In this document: piece by piece, positions 31,160 to 41,500 of the stretch
Layout of the letters: each line of letters starts with the position of its first letter
Numbering within the stretch: the stretch's first letter is position 1
Assembly (NCBI GenBank): GCA_945877125.1
Contig: CAMCQT010000019.1
Span: 1 to 51,699, forward strand
From: Candidatus Brevifilum fermentans
GTDB taxonomy: Bacteria > Chloroflexota > Anaerolineae > Anaerolineales > Villigracilaceae
Reading direction: 5' to 3'
Length of the DNA: 51,699 nt
Translations under genes and position numbers: made by a program
Notes under the pieces: generated by a model
Seen by the model: only the letters and a program-made list of their open reading frames with translations
The model's database searches: none
What the model was told of the DNA's origin: nothing

Positions 31160-32920
31160 ATGCCATACACTCAGAGCAAATGGAGTTTGGCTCCGCTTTA
31201 CCCTAGCTACGAAAGTGCCGAACTGCAAAACGCATTTGACATGATCGAGGAACAGGTGACATCTTTTGAAGGCGTGCGCGGAAAACTCAACCCCGATATT
31301 TCAAGTGAACAATTTATGCAAATCGTTTCCGCCAGCGAAGAGACTGCGAGGATTGCCAATAAATTGTATTCTTTTGCAGGCTTGTCTTTTACAGCCGATA
31401 CGCAGGATCAAGCGGCGCAGACTTTGCAAAGCCGCGCCCAGCAATTTTTGGCCGGGATCGAAAACCGCACGCTGTTCTTCAGCCTGTGGTGGAAGGAGCT
31501 GGACGAAACCAACGCCAAACGGCTGATGGATGCCGCTGGCGATTATCGGTATTATCTCGAAGCGTTGAGACTGTTCAAGCCGCACACCTTAACTGAGGCG
31601 GAGGAGAAGATCGTCAATATCAAAAATGTGACCGGCTCCACCGCGCTGGTTAATCTGTTTGATGCTATCACCAACCGCTACACCTTCAAACTGCGCGTGG
31701 ATGGAAAAACGAAGGAGATGACCGAAGGCGAGTTGTATTCGTTCCGCTACGGAACAGACCCGAAGATGCGCGCAAAGTGTTATCAGGAACAGTTCCGCGT
31801 GTATGGCAATGACGGCGTAATTCTGGGGCAGATGTACCAGACTCGCGTGCGTGACTGGCACAATGAAAATATCGACATGCGTAAGTTTGGCAGTCCCATC
31901 GCGGCGCGCAATTTGACGAATGACATTCCCAACGAAGCCGTGGATGCGCTGTTGAACACGGCACGCAAAAATGTTTCCATCTTCCAGCGTTATTTCAAAC
32001 TCAAGGCCAAACATGCCGGGATGAAGAAGCTGCGCCGCTATGATATTTATGCGCCCGTGGCGCGCTCAAAGAAGAACTACGAATTTGACACCGCCGCAAA
32101 TATGGTGCTGGATTCGTTCGCCGCGTTCGACCCGAAAGTTGCGGAACTGGCGAAGCGTGTCTTCGACGAGAACCGACTCGACAGCGAAATCCGCAAGGGC
32201 AAGCGCGGCGGCGCGTTCTGCTGGTCTGTCCTGCCGGAGATGACTCCCTGGGTGCTGATCAACTATCAGGGCACGGCGCGCGAGGTGGCGACGCTGGCGC
32301 ACGAACTCGGTCACGCCATCCACTCGATGCTGGCGGCACATCACAACACCTTCTCGTTCCAGTCGTCGCTTCCGCTGGCTGAGACCGCATCCACGTTTGC
32401 CGAGATGATGCTGATTGACAAAATGCTGACCGAAGAGACCGATGAATCCGTGCGGCGCGACATCCTCTTCAAGCAAATGGACGATGCCTACGCCACCATC
32501 ATGCGCCAATCATATTTTGCGTTGTTTGAAAAGCAGGCGCACGAAATGATTCAAAATAATGCCTCGGTGGATGAACTGTGCGCCGCGTACATGGAAAACC
32601 TGAAAGAGCAGTTCGGTGATTCGATTGACCTGAGCGATGATTTCAAATGGGAATGGGTCGGCATTCCGCATATTTATCACACCCCGTTTTATGTGTATGC
32701 CTACGCCTTTGGACAATTGCTTGTGCTTTCGCTCTATCAGCAGTTCAAAGCGGAAGGCGAATCCTTCAAGCCGAAGTACCTGAAAATCCTTTCGGCGGGC
32801 GGTTCCGAAGCGCCTGAAAAGGTGCTCGCCGAAGCTGGCGTGGATATCCGCTCGGCGAAGTTTTGGCAGGGTGGTTTCGATGTGCTTGAGAAGTTGGTGA
32901 GTGCGTTGGAGAAGTTGTAG
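31160..32920 (+). CDS. pepF: M3 family oligoendopeptidase (PepF type)
   Basis: 586-residue cytoplasmic zinc metallopeptidase that degrades oligopeptides. The zinc motif HELGHAIHSM is near residue 382, with the third ligand Glu in AETASTFAEMM about 25 residues later. The N-terminal helical domain (MPYTQSKWSLAPLYPS..., then ARIANKLYSFAGLSF) and the C-terminal IPHIYHTPFYVYAYAFGQLLVLSLY block are family hallmarks. GGAGG precedes the ATG. The symbol is by family similarity. It appears monocistronic. Confidence 0.93.
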   Translation: MPYTQSKWSLAPLYPSYESAELQNAFDMIEEQVTSFEGVRGKLNPDISSEQFMQIVSASEETARIANKLYSFAGLSFTADTQDQAAQTLQSRAQQFLAGIENRTLFFSLWWKELDETNAKRLMDAAGDYRYYLEALRLFKPHTLTEAEEKIVNIKNVTGSTALVNLFDAITNRYTFKLRVDGKTKEMTEGELYSFRYGTDPKMRAKCYQEQFRVYGNDGVILGQMYQTRVRDWHNENIDMRKFGSPIAARNLTNDIPNEAVDALLNTARKNVSIFQRYFKLKAKHAGMKKLRRYDIYAPVARSKKNYEFDTAANMVLDSFAAFDPKVAELAKRVFDENRLDSEIRKGKRGGAFCWSVLPEMTPWVLINYQGTAREVATLAHELGHAIHSMLAAHHNTFSFQSSLPLAETASTFAEMMLIDKMLTEETDESVRRDILFKQMDDAYATIMRQSYFALFEKQAHEMIQNNASVDELCAAYMENLKEQFGDSIDLSDDFKWEWVGIPHIYHTPFYVYAYAFGQLLVLSLYQQFKAEGESFKPKYLKILSAGGSEAPEKVLAEAGVDIRSAKFWQGGFDVLEKLVSALEKL

Positions 32921-32930
32921 ATATTCCAAA

Positions 32931-33115
32931 AGACTTCCGAAGTCTCGCGAAGCGGACTATGGGCTATGGTTATTCCAAGGTCGTTTGACATCTTTTAAGT
33001 CTTAGAGCAAGGCTTAACGCGAAAAGCGCAAATTGGGCGAATTTTGGCGAAACTTAATAAAAAATTCGCGTTATTCGTTTTATTCGCAACATTCGCGTTA
33101 AAGATTTTCTGACCT
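32931..33115. repeat. half of the 33-nt palindrome plus GCTTAACGCGAA element
   Basis: 32931-32945 is one self-palindromic arm (AGACTTCCGAAGTCT) of the 33-nt family. From 32996 comes GGCTTAACGCGAAAAGCGCA, then AATTGGGCGAATTTTGGCG and AAAAATTCGCGTTATTCG, ending TTCGCGTTAAAGATTTTC. The second block has a shorter relative at 48358-48475. No gene is seen in 32921-33218. Confidence 0.7.
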
Positions 33116-33218
33116 TGGAAAAGCCATAACTATGGGCAAAAACTCGGAGGTCTTTTTGCCAATAAGCAGTATAATATTTTTAGAGAAATAAAAACAATTC
33201 AGTGAAGGAGAAATTCAC

Positions 33219-33437
33219 ATGCGCAGAATGTTCGGTTTTCTAATTGGAATTTTGGTCGGGGCGGTGGTTGGCTCCACGGTGGCATTGCTTCTGGCGCCTG
33301 AATCAGGCGAAAAGTTGCGCGGAGAAATACGCGAGCGCGGACAGGGCTTTATGAACGAAGTAAGCCACGCCGCCGATACACGCCGTATTGAATTGCGCGG
33401 ACGGTTGGAGAGTTTGCGGGCGCCGAAGGCAGAGTAA
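33219..33437 (+). CDS. YtxH-domain small membrane protein
   Basis: 72 residues. A glycine-rich membrane helix (FLIGILVGAVVGSTVALLLAP) is followed by the YtxH signature APESGEKLRGEIRERG and a charged amphipathic tail. These proteins are common stress-associated membrane proteins of unknown biochemical role in Gram-positives and Chloroflexota. GGAG lies about 9 nt before the ATG. Confidence 0.85.
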   Translation: MRRMFGFLIGILVGAVVGSTVALLLAPESGEKLRGEIRERGQGFMNEVSHAADTRRIELRGRLESLRAPKAE

Positions 33438-33448
33438 AAGCTAAAAGC

Positions 33449-33481
33449 AAATCGCTAATAGCTATTAGCTTTTAGCGATTT
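33449..33481. terminator. bidirectional hairpin between the YtxH and glycosyltransferase genes
   Basis: AAATCGCTA and TAGCGATTT pair around an inner AGCTATTAGCT stem. The stop codon of the minus-strand glycosyltransferase (33455) lies in the stem. Confidence 0.65.
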
Positions 33482-34615
33482 GTAAAACTTCACAACCTTC
33501 CCCATATTTCCCTCATACTCTGCACGCGCAGAGATAATTTTTGCATTGAGACCTGCGGCTTTATGGCGCAGGTTTTCATTTTCCAGAGCGGTCAGGATCG
33601 CATCTGCGATTGCCTGCGGGTTGTTGGGGTCAACGAGCAAACCATTTTGCGCGGGCGTAATCCACTCGCGGATCGATTCAAGGTCGCCGGCAATCGGGAA
33701 ACATCCGCAAGCCATGCCTTCGAGCAGCGAGTTCGGCGTGCCATCGTGAATGCTCGGCGAGACGACGATCTGTGCGCCGCGGAAAACATCTCCCATTTGC
33801 GCGTGCGAAAGCGGCGGATTCAACTGAACGGCATGTTCGATCTTCAATTCCTTCATCCATTGCAACACCTGAGATTCTCCAGCCATCGAAGAACAGATAA
33901 AACGCGCATCCCTCCGTTTTGCCAGCACCAGCGGAATCGATTTGAAGAAAGCCTCATTTTTGACATAGGCTCGAAATCCGCGCGGATTGATGATGACGGG
34001 ATTTGTCACAGGTTCAATAGGTGGATAAAAAACATCGCTGCGGATTCCGCCGTTGCCGGGCGCCACCAATGTGGGTTTGTCTACGCTGAGGCCCCAGGTC
34101 TGCGCGAGGCGGATGTCACGCTCACAATCGGCATGGAGCGCGTGGACTGCGTTCATGGTCTTGCGCGTGTAATAGCTCATCAACGGCGTGGATGGCGCGT
34201 GCAGGGTAAAGTCATTGCCCCAAATGGAAACGAGAAACGGGGTTGTCATTCCAGTCAGCGCAGAAGCGGTCAACATGCCTTCGTACGGGACACGCAAGGC
34301 ATGAACAAGGTCTGGCTGAACTTCCTGAATGAAGGCGCGTAATTTTTGCGCGGAGCGGGAAATTGTCAGCGGGCCGACCCACTGTCTGATAAGCGTCCGC
34401 AGCCCCAGGGTGCGGGATGATCCGCTTTGCGGGCGTAGATTCTGCTTCTTAACCGCACTAAAAGCCACAGGTGTAAACTCCAGCCGCTTAATGGGGAAAT
34501 CCAGATCACAGGCAAAAGTTGAGGCGAGATAAACTTCATCGCCGCGCTCTACAAAATAGCGGATCCAGTTTTGAGAAATGGGGGAACGGCCGTCGGCCAC
34601 GAAGAGAATTTTCAT
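33455..34615 (-). CDS. glycosyltransferase family 4 (GT-B)
   Basis: 386 residues. The N-terminal acceptor half has KILFVADGRSPISQNWIRYFVERG and PDLVHALRVPYEGML. The donor-binding half has VVSPSIHDGTPNSLLEGMACGCFPIAGDLESIREW near residues 285-322, including the E-x7-E type motif (SPSIHDGTPNSLLE), and ends QNGLLVDPNNPQAIADAI. It should transfer a sugar from a nucleotide donor in the cytoplasm, perhaps to an envelope polysaccharide; the nearby ugd fits that. It is divergent from the receiver gene with 56 bp between them. Confidence 0.87.
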   Translation of the reverse strand: MKILFVADGRSPISQNWIRYFVERGDEVYLASTFACDLDFPIKRLEFTPVAFSAVKKQNLRPQSGSSRTLGLRTLIRQWVGPLTISRSAQKLRAFIQEVQPDLVHALRVPYEGMLTASALTGMTTPFLVSIWGNDFTLHAPSTPLMSYYTRKTMNAVHALHADCERDIRLAQTWGLSVDKPTLVAPGNGGIRSDVFYPPIEPVTNPVIINPRGFRAYVKNEAFFKSIPLVLAKRRDARFICSSMAGESQVLQWMKELKIEHAVQLNPPLSHAQMGDVFRGAQIVVSPSIHDGTPNSLLEGMACGCFPIAGDLESIREWITPAQNGLLVDPNNPQAIADAILTALENENLRHKAAGLNAKIISARAEYEGNMGKVVKFYKSLKANSY

Positions 34616-34636
34616 AGGATTCCACGATTATACTCA

Positions 34637-34665
34637 TTGCCTGTAAACGTGAGACGTAGTATATT
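34637..34665 (+). promoter_or_regulatory. promoter of the receiver gene, probable leaderless start
   Basis: TTGCCT (34637-34642), a 17-nt spacer and TATATT (34660-34665) end 6 nt before the ATG at 34672. The transcript would start at the start codon, and no Shine-Dalgarno sequence is visible. Confidence 0.55.
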
Positions 34666-34671
34666 AGCGAC

Positions 34672-35046
34672 ATGAGCAAAGAGCGCATACTCGTTGTTGA
34701 AGATAATATGGATACATACGAACTTCTGCATTTTATCCTTGAAAAGAATGGGTTCGAAACTTTTCTGGCGATGAATGGGCGCGATGGCGTGAACGCGGCG
34801 CAAAAGCAAAAACCAGACCTGATCATCATGGATATGTCGATGCCTGAAATGGACGGCTGGACAGCGACTAGTTTGATCAAAAAAGATGCGCAGACGAATG
34901 CCATTCCGTTGATCGCATTGACGGCGAACGCCCTACCGGGTGACCGTCAGCGGGCGATGGACGCCGGTTGTAATGAATACATCACCAAGCCCATGGATCT
35001 GGATGAACTGGTAGAAGCCATACAATACTGGGTAAATAAACATTAA
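34672..35046 (+). CDS. single-domain response regulator (CheY/DivK-like)
   Basis: 124 residues forming one receiver domain. Acidic pocket ED at residues 10-11, phospho-acceptor Asp in LIIMDMSMPEMDGW near 53, Thr in LIALTANAL, Lys in EYITKPMDLDEL near 106. There is no output domain, so it works by protein contact or as a phosphorelay shuttle. No kinase gene is adjacent; the large histidine kinase at 38526-41735 is the only one in the window and could be a partner, but this is not shown. Confidence 0.93.
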   Translation: MSKERILVVEDNMDTYELLHFILEKNGFETFLAMNGRDGVNAAQKQKPDLIIMDMSMPEMDGWTATSLIKKDAQTNAIPLIALTANALPGDRQRAMDAGCNEYITKPMDLDELVEAIQYWVNKH

Positions 35047-35211
35047 TTCAAGGTATTTTACAAAGTGGATTGACCATTTCGCAGGTTTGACCTTGACGGT
35101 TCTGCCCGTTTCCACGGCTTGCCGTGTTAAGGGATCGGCTCACGAAATCCTGCGGGGTGTTTATAAAGAATTAAGTATCTTCCAAAAATCTTATTTAAAA
35201 GAGGAAATAGC

Positions 35212-36510
35212 ATGAAACAAATTTGTGTCGTCGGCGTAGGATACGTTGGGCTTGTGACTGCGGCATGTTTTGCAGATCTGGGTAATCGCGTTACCGCGTT
35301 GGATGTAAATGAACAGCGCGTGGAAAACCTCAAAAAAGGCATTATGCCCATTTACGAACCCGGACTTGACGAGTTGGTAAAACGCAATGTCAACGGAGGA
35401 CGCATCACATTTACGACCTCCTATACAGAAGCCTTGAAGGACGCTGAATATGCCTTCATTGCAGTCGGCACGCCCTCGGGCGAGAGCGGCGAAGCGGATC
35501 TGCAATACGTTGCCGCGGCTGCAAAATCAATTGCGGAAAATATGACCGCGCCGCTGATTATCATCAACAAATCTACGGTTCCGATCGGCACCGGAGATTG
35601 GGTCTCAGACATTGTGAAGGGTGCCCAGCCCAAGCATGTTGATTTCGCGGTTGTCTCGTGTCCTGAATTTTTACGCGAAGGCTCAGCCATTGCTGATTTT
35701 TCAAGTCCGCATCGCACAGTGATCGGCTCAACGGACAAGGATGCCGCGAACAAAGTGGCTCATCTGCATCTCCCCTTGCGCGCGCCGATTGTCATCACAG
35801 ACCTGCGCACCGCTGAAATGATCAAGTATGCGAGCAACGCTTTCCTTGCCACCAAGATTTCGTTCATGAATGAACTGGCAGACTTGTGCGAACTGGTCGG
35901 CGCGGATGTGAAGGAAGTGGCCGCAGGCATGGGCTACGACGCACGCATCGGTCGTCACTTTTTGGATGCCGGTCTCGGCTGGGGCGGCTCGTGCTTCCCC
36001 AAAGATGTGGAAGCGCTGGCTTTCATGGCGAAAGAGAAGGGACTCAATCCGCGCATTCTAAATGATGTAATGGAAGTGAACAATGAACGCCGCAAAACCG
36101 CAGTTGTCCATGTGGAAAATATGCTGGGCGGCAGCCTAAAAGGCAAAACCATCGGCTTGCTGGGACTGGCGTTCAAGCCCAACACAGATGATATGCGCTA
36201 TGCGCCGTCCATTGATATTTCTGAGGCATTGGTCAAAGCGGGCGCAATTGTGCGCGTTTATGACCCCGTTGCCATGGAAGTGGCTCGCCCGCTTATACCC
36301 GCTGAAGCTGAAATGTTCAAAGATTCGTACAGCATGGCAAAAGACTGCGACGCGTTGATGGTCATCACCGAATGGAATGAGTTCAAGCAGCTTGACCTCG
36401 AAAAAATAAAGAACTTGCTCAAGACTCCAGTCATTTACGACGGGCGCAACATTTACGACCCTGCAATAATGAAGGAAATGGGCTTCACCTACCGCGCCGT
36501 TGGTCGGTAG
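35212..36510 (+). CDS. ugd: UDP-glucose 6-dehydrogenase
   Basis: 432 residues. It oxidises UDP-glucose to UDP-glucuronate with two NAD+ for surface polysaccharides. N-terminal NAD site [15 protein letters not shown] near residue 5, [16 protein letters not shown] near 87, [11 protein letters not shown] near 150, the [21 protein letters not shown] helix split near 205-225, active-site Cys in [12 protein letters not shown] near 258, and C-terminal [19 protein letters not shown] precedes the ATG. A terminator follows. Confidence 0.95.
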   Translation: MKQICVVGVGYVGLVTAACFADLGNRVTALDVNEQRVENLKKGIMPIYEPGLDELVKRNVNGGRITFTTSYTEALKDAEYAFIAVGTPSGESGEADLQYVAAAAKSIAENMTAPLIIINKSTVPIGTGDWVSDIVKGAQPKHVDFAVVSCPEFLREGSAIADFSSPHRTVIGSTDKDAANKVAHLHLPLRAPIVITDLRTAEMIKYASNAFLATKISFMNELADLCELVGADVKEVAAGMGYDARIGRHFLDAGLGWGGSCFPKDVEALAFMAKEKGLNPRILNDVMEVNNERRKTAVVHVENMLGGSLKGKTIGLLGLAFKPNTDDMRYAPSIDISEALVKAGAIVRVYDPVAMEVARPLIPAEAEMFKDSYSMAKDCDALMVITEWNEFKQLDLEKIKNLLKTPVIYDGRNIYDPAIMKEMGFTYRAVGR

Positions 36511-36534
36511 GCGGGCAATCGTCTCATAATCTGG

Positions 36535-36570
36535 TCGGATAGTCGGGTAAAATAATCCGGCTATCCGATT
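36535..36570 (+). terminator. ugd terminator
   Basis: TCGGATAG-T-CGG pairs with CCG-G-CTATCCGA (one internal mismatch) and runs into TTTTC. Confidence 0.8.
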
Positions 36571-36604
36571 TTCATTTGCGCCAAATATAAAACCAAAAAA
36601 CTAT

Positions 36605-37513
36605 ATGACCAACACCCCCCCCGTTTGTAATTACGAAGGCTCCGATTACCAAACCTCCTTTTGGGAGCAAGGCGGGCGCGAATACGAAGACCGCGCTGAA
36701 GCCATTGCCCTGAGAAGAATGCTCCCAGAAAGTGGAAAAATCATGCTCGAACTTGGCGCAGGCGCAGGCCGCAACACACCGCGTTATGCAGGCTTTGAAA
36801 AGATCGTCGTGTTGGATTACTCCACCACCCAACTTGCTCAGGCTCAGGAAAAACTGGGACGTTCTGCAAAACATATTTATGTGGCAGCAGATATTTACCG
36901 TCTGCCGTTCCGCGACAGTCAGTTTGATGCCGCCACGATGATCCGCACCTTGCATCACATGTCTGATGCGCCCAAGGCATTAAGTCAGATACGGAACGTT
37001 TTGCAGCCCAACGCCGTCTTTATTCTTGAATTTGCGAACAAACTTAACCTCAAGTCGATTCTGCGTTACTGGCTTGGTCAACAGGATTGGAATCCGTTCA
37101 CTTTGGAGCCTGTGGAATTCGTAAAGTTGAATTTCGACTTTCATCCAAAGGCAATTCGCAATTGGCTGGGAGAGTTGGGGTTTTCCATCGAGCAGACCCT
37201 TGCGGTTTCACATTTCCGCCTCGGCTTTTTGAAGCGCATTATCTCCGCCAAAATTCTCGCTGCGTTGGACGGATTCTTCCAGCCGACGGGCGCGCTCTGG
37301 CAATTCACCCCAAGCGTATTCGTGAAAGCACGCTGCACTGCAACGGAAGCAGGAGCGAGACCTGGTTTTACGAGTGTTGTTAATCTGTTCAAATGTCCCG
37401 ATTGCGGAAGCGAAAATCTGGAAGAGAGCAAGGATCATTTGCACTGCCCAAGTTGCAAGGCAGATTGGGCTGTGCGCGATGGTATCTATGATTTTCGTGA
37501 GCGAATAAAGTAA
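36605..37513 (+). CDS. class I SAM methyltransferase with C-terminal Trm112-like zinc ribbon
   Basis: 302 residues. The SAM-binding motif I is IMLELGAGAGRNTPRY near residue 46; motif II region IVVLDYSTTQLAQAQ, and DAATMIRTLHHMSDAPKAL correspond to the motifs of methyltransferase family 11/25. The last 45 residues hold FKCPDCGSENL and LHCPSCKADWAVRDGIYDFR, a Trm112-like zinc ribbon that in other systems activates the methyltransferase as a separate subunit. No Shine-Dalgarno site is evident. The substrate is unknown; a glycolipid or quinone would be a guess. Confidence 0.82.
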   Translation: MTNTPPVCNYEGSDYQTSFWEQGGREYEDRAEAIALRRMLPESGKIMLELGAGAGRNTPRYAGFEKIVVLDYSTTQLAQAQEKLGRSAKHIYVAADIYRLPFRDSQFDAATMIRTLHHMSDAPKALSQIRNVLQPNAVFILEFANKLNLKSILRYWLGQQDWNPFTLEPVEFVKLNFDFHPKAIRNWLGELGFSIEQTLAVSHFRLGFLKRIISAKILAALDGFFQPTGALWQFTPSVFVKARCTATEAGARPGFTSVVNLFKCPDCGSENLEESKDHLHCPSCKADWAVRDGIYDFRERIK

Positions 37514-37543
37514 CATCCAGTTCGCCTGGGTTGGAAGATGGGT

Positions 37544-38281
37544 ATGACAAAACTGCAAGAACCGTTACCTAAAGTCCCTCCATTTATTACACCGCCGGTC
37601 AAACCTCCGCGCAAAAAGAATGTGGATGTGCGTGGGTTGCTCAGCATTATCACCATGCTGGTGAGCATGGCCGCGCTGACCTTGTCCATGCTTGGCGCTA
37701 CAAGATTTGTCATTGATGTGTTTGATGACGGTCTCGCGGGCAGCCTGGATGGATTATTGGTCAAGCTTGTTGTGCTCGGTTTTTCATTTTTCTTCGGTTG
37801 GGTGGGCGGACTGGTCAGTATTCGTATCTTTGGAAATTTGGTTTACCCCATCGTTATCCAGATTTATGCCTGGGTCTGCCTTTTCGCGGTCAGCGTTCTT
37901 TATATCAAGATCATTCAGAAACTTTATATGCAAAAATATGATACCCTGCACTTTTGGGCATATTTACTAATGCTGTTGGGCGGGCTGTTTGTTTTGATCT
38001 GCCTGCACTTGATGATGGAAGACCACGACCTGCGTCCCTTTGCCATCCCTTTGTTGGTGATCAGCGTGTTGCAGTTGTGTGCGATCATCATTCGTTATGT
38101 TTTTGAAGCAGACCCAAATGGATGGAAGTTGTTCGGAGATTTCACGATCTTTGGCGTCATGATCTCGATCTCTGCATTAATGTTGATGCACATTGGCATC
38201 CTTTCGCCTTTGCGGGAATGGGTCAATGGACTCTTTGCCACGAGAGAGAATTCAAACCATCACGGGAACTCCGAAGAATAA
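37544..38281 (+). CDS. multipass membrane protein of unknown function
   Basis: 245 residues from ATG 37544, with GGAAG about 7 nt upstream; an ATG two codons earlier (37538) lacks spacing. A Pro/Lys-rich cytoplasmic start (LPKVPPFITPPVKPPRKKN) precedes six to seven hydrophobic helices, and the tail is polar (ATRENSNHHGNSEE). It follows the methyltransferase gene by 30 nt and may be co-transcribed. I do not recognise a family. Confidence 0.7.
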   Translation: MTKLQEPLPKVPPFITPPVKPPRKKNVDVRGLLSIITMLVSMAALTLSMLGATRFVIDVFDDGLAGSLDGLLVKLVVLGFSFFFGWVGGLVSIRIFGNLVYPIVIQIYAWVCLFAVSVLYIKIIQKLYMQKYDTLHFWAYLLMLLGGLFVLICLHLMMEDHDLRPFAIPLLVISVLQLCAIIIRYVFEADPNGWKLFGDFTIFGVMISISALMLMHIGILSPLREWVNGLFATRENSNHHGNSEE

Positions 38282-38308
38282 AACGGATTTTTCCTGTAAC
38301 TATACTCA

Positions 38309-38475
38309 AAACGGGCACAAATTGCGCTTTTAATCAACGGGGTTCGGCGGGCTGAAGCCCTGCCTCAGTTCATGGAAGTCCGCTAAAGCGGACTAAGCCC
38401 GAAGGGCTTCCATGTACTGAGCAGGGGTTTTAACCCCGCGAAAGGGGAAGCAGAAAACCGCAATTTGTGACCGTG
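38309..38475. repeat. branched palindromic element
   Basis: The outermost arms ACGGGCACAAATTGCG and CGCAATTTGTGACCGT enclose smaller stems. In the centre (38364-38421) CTCAGTTCATGGAAG pairs with CTTCCATGTACTGAG and encloses two side-by-side hairpins, AGTCCGC-TAAA-GCGGACT and AGCCC-GAA-GGGCT, so the core folds as a three-way junction. GGGCTGAAGCCC and GGGGTTTTAACCCC flank it. It fills the gap between two convergent genes and has no ORF. Confidence 0.8.
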
Positions 38476-38485
38476 CTTGGTATAA

Positions 38486-38522
38486 AAAGGCGTCCTTCCT
38501 AAAATTGGAAGAACGCATTTTT
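38486..38522. terminator. terminator of the histidine kinase region
   Basis: GCGTCCTTCC pairs with GGAAGAACGC (one mismatch) over an AAAATT-type loop, with ATTTTTG on the plus-strand side. It lies between the convergent membrane protein and kinase genes. Confidence 0.6.
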
Positions 38523-38525
38523 GAT

Positions 38526-41500
38526 TTATTCTTTTACCAGCGGCAGTCGAATGATGAACGTGCTTCCGGTGAAATTGACCTCGTCGTGACCACTGCTTTC
38601 GACCCAGATACTTCCCTGCAAGGCTTTCACGATGCCCGACGCAATTGCCAGTCCCAGTCCGGCTCCGCCGCCTTTGTAATTTGTGCGGCTGGAGGAATGT
38701 AATTCCACGGTTCCCAGTTGATATAGTTTCTCAAAGATGATCTTGTGATGTTCGGCGTCAATCCCGATGCCGGTGTCTTTTATACGTACTTCGGCGCACC
38801 GGCCCAGGCGTGTATCTTCTACTACTTGAGCTGAGATATTAACCGAGCCGCCGTCCGGTGTAAATTTGATGGCGTTGACAATTACATGGTCGAGCGCCTT
38901 CTTGAGCAGTTCCGAGTCAGCTAACAGCGGGGGAATATCTTTTATCGCCTCATCCAAACTCAGGGTTAGGTTGCGAGCCGCGAGATCCTTCACGTAATCC
39001 TTGTAGATCAGGCGCAGGATCAGGCTTAAACTCACCGGCTCAACATGCGGATTTGTAATCTGGTTGTCGAGCCGTGCCACATCCAACATGCTGCTTACAA
39101 TTTGATGCAATCGGTTTGTGCCTTGCAGAACGCCTTCGATGGCTTGAGATAACACGCCATTATTTTTTATGTTTATGTCGGCTTGTAACATGCCAAGATA
39201 GCCTTTGATCACTGTCAGCGGGGTTCGCAGTTCGTGCGCAGCCACTTGAATGAATGCAGATTTATTCTTGTCGTGTTTTGCGAGTGTGTTGTAGGCGTTG
39301 TTTAATTCTTCCACACGCTGAGAAACCATGCGCTCCATCATTTGGCTGATGCCGGTCACTTCGTCGTACAGCCGCGCATTTTCGAGGGCGACGATGGCCT
39401 GCATCGCAAACGTGGTTGCGATCAAACCATCATCATCGCTAAACGCGCTCTTCGAACGGCTCATCGCCAGCAAGCCGATCACTTTGTCTTTTGAATATAA
39501 CGGCACGCCCAGCCACGAACGATCCTGGGGCAGCCAGTCTGGCTGAGACCAGCCCTTCACAGCATTCACGTCGCTGATGAGCAGGGTCTCGCCTTTGCGC
39601 GCAATGGTCTCGTAAAAACCCTTGCCATTGATTTGCAATCGCAGTTCCAAGTCATTTGCTTCTGCGGGCAATCCCTGGTGCGCGCGGATGCGCGGTATGC
39701 CATTGACATCTTCCATAAATAAAATGCCGCGATCATACGGCAGCACTTGTTGCAACTGCTCCAGTATTTGCTGCGGAAGTTTATTGACGGTAGTTAATGA
39801 GGATAGTTGACGCGATGAACGCGCCAGCGCTTCTGCTCCGCGACGACGGGCCTGTTCGGACTCGAAGAGCTTTGCATTTTGCGCCGCAGCTTTTTCTGCT
39901 ACATCGCGCGCGCGCGCCAATTCCACTGCGCGTTCGCGGGCGTCGTTTAACAAACGCTCCACTTCCATTTGAGCCTGTTCGCGTTGTTGCACGAGCATGG
40001 TTCGCAGGAGCGCGCTGGAAAGCAGGTTCTTCAAGCGAACGTAGACATCCCAATCTGTCGGTCCCAACTCAGCCCACATGAAGCCGAAGCGATTGCTGGC
40101 CAGCGCCAGCGGCATGACGATGGCCGTGTAGCGGTGATCTTCCGGTGTTTTTCCACGCGGAACCAAACGCCCAGTGGCAATCGCAGATTTTTCCTGCGGG
40201 ATCTGAAATTTATTTTGATCGTATTGCAAAAGCAAACGGTAACTTTCCGGCGGCGGAGACGAGATCGACCCGGGTGCGCTGACGTCGCTGTAGAACATCA
40301 CGTACCAGCGCTTCAGTCCCAGCGCGGGGAAATGAGTTGAGAGCGCTTCTCCGATATCTTCCAGAGTCATGGCGGGCGCCATCGAAAAACCGAAGTTGCT
40401 CAGGACTTCTTCCTGTTGTTGAAATTGCAAACGGTGAAAAGCCTGTGCGCGTTGTGATAATTCACCGACCAACATGCGCGCCTGTTGAAATAGATTCTCT
40501 GCCCGCAGCATGGTAGTGTTGCTTGTGATGCCGCCCAGTGCGTATTTTCTGAATGTTGAAATGACGTTGTGCCACGTGGTCGAATCGTGTCCATTGCGTT
40601 CCAGCGCTTCGACCGTGGATTGCACCATTTTCAGGAAGGCATCGCTTTTGTCTGATTCGCGCAAACTGGCAAGAAATACATCCCACGTGCGCCCAAACAC
40701 ATCGCGATATTGAGCATGCGCCGGGTCGTTCTCAGGAATATTCGCCGCTCCAAACAATGCGCGAATAGCTGAATCACGCTTGTTTTCCAGCCTGCCGGTA
40801 TGCGCCACTTCTTTTGGAAGCACCACCGCTCTTTTTATATTTTCGGGTAAACAACCACAAGACCAGCGCACCACCAAATGGGTCGGCATGATGTTGATGT
40901 CATTGACATGTTCCCCGTTCATGCGTTTTATTAATGCGCCAAAAGCCAGTTTGCCGGCTTCAGTAAAAGACTGATGTACCGTTGTCAACGGCACGCCCAT
41001 CGACTGGGATTCGCTGACATTGTCGAAGCCGGTCACAGCCACACTATCCGGTACTTGAATGCCGCGCTGCTGCAAAACTTCGATTGCGCCAAATGCCATG
41101 CGGTCATTGGCTGCCGCAACCGCCTGGATGCGAAGTCCGCGCTCGTCAAGTAAAACCCGCACGGCGGCGCGTCCACTTTCGGGCGAGTAATTCCCTTCCA
41201 CGACGATGCGCTCATCAAAATTAATATCGTGCGCTTTTAATTCCTGCTTGTACGCTTCGAAGCGTCGCTCCGCTTCCAGTTGCCCCACAGGCCCGCGGAT
41301 GAATGCGATTCGCTTATAGCCGTGGACTTCGATCAAATGGCGGATCATCGAGCGCATTCCGCCTTCGTTATCCGCTGTATATGAAGATACGCCCTCAGCC
41401 TGAATTGCAAAAGACGCAACGGGTGTGGGCGCAAATACGCGGCAAAAATTCTTTATGTCTTCCGCTGAGGGACCATGTCCAATATCTGCGGCGAGCAGGA

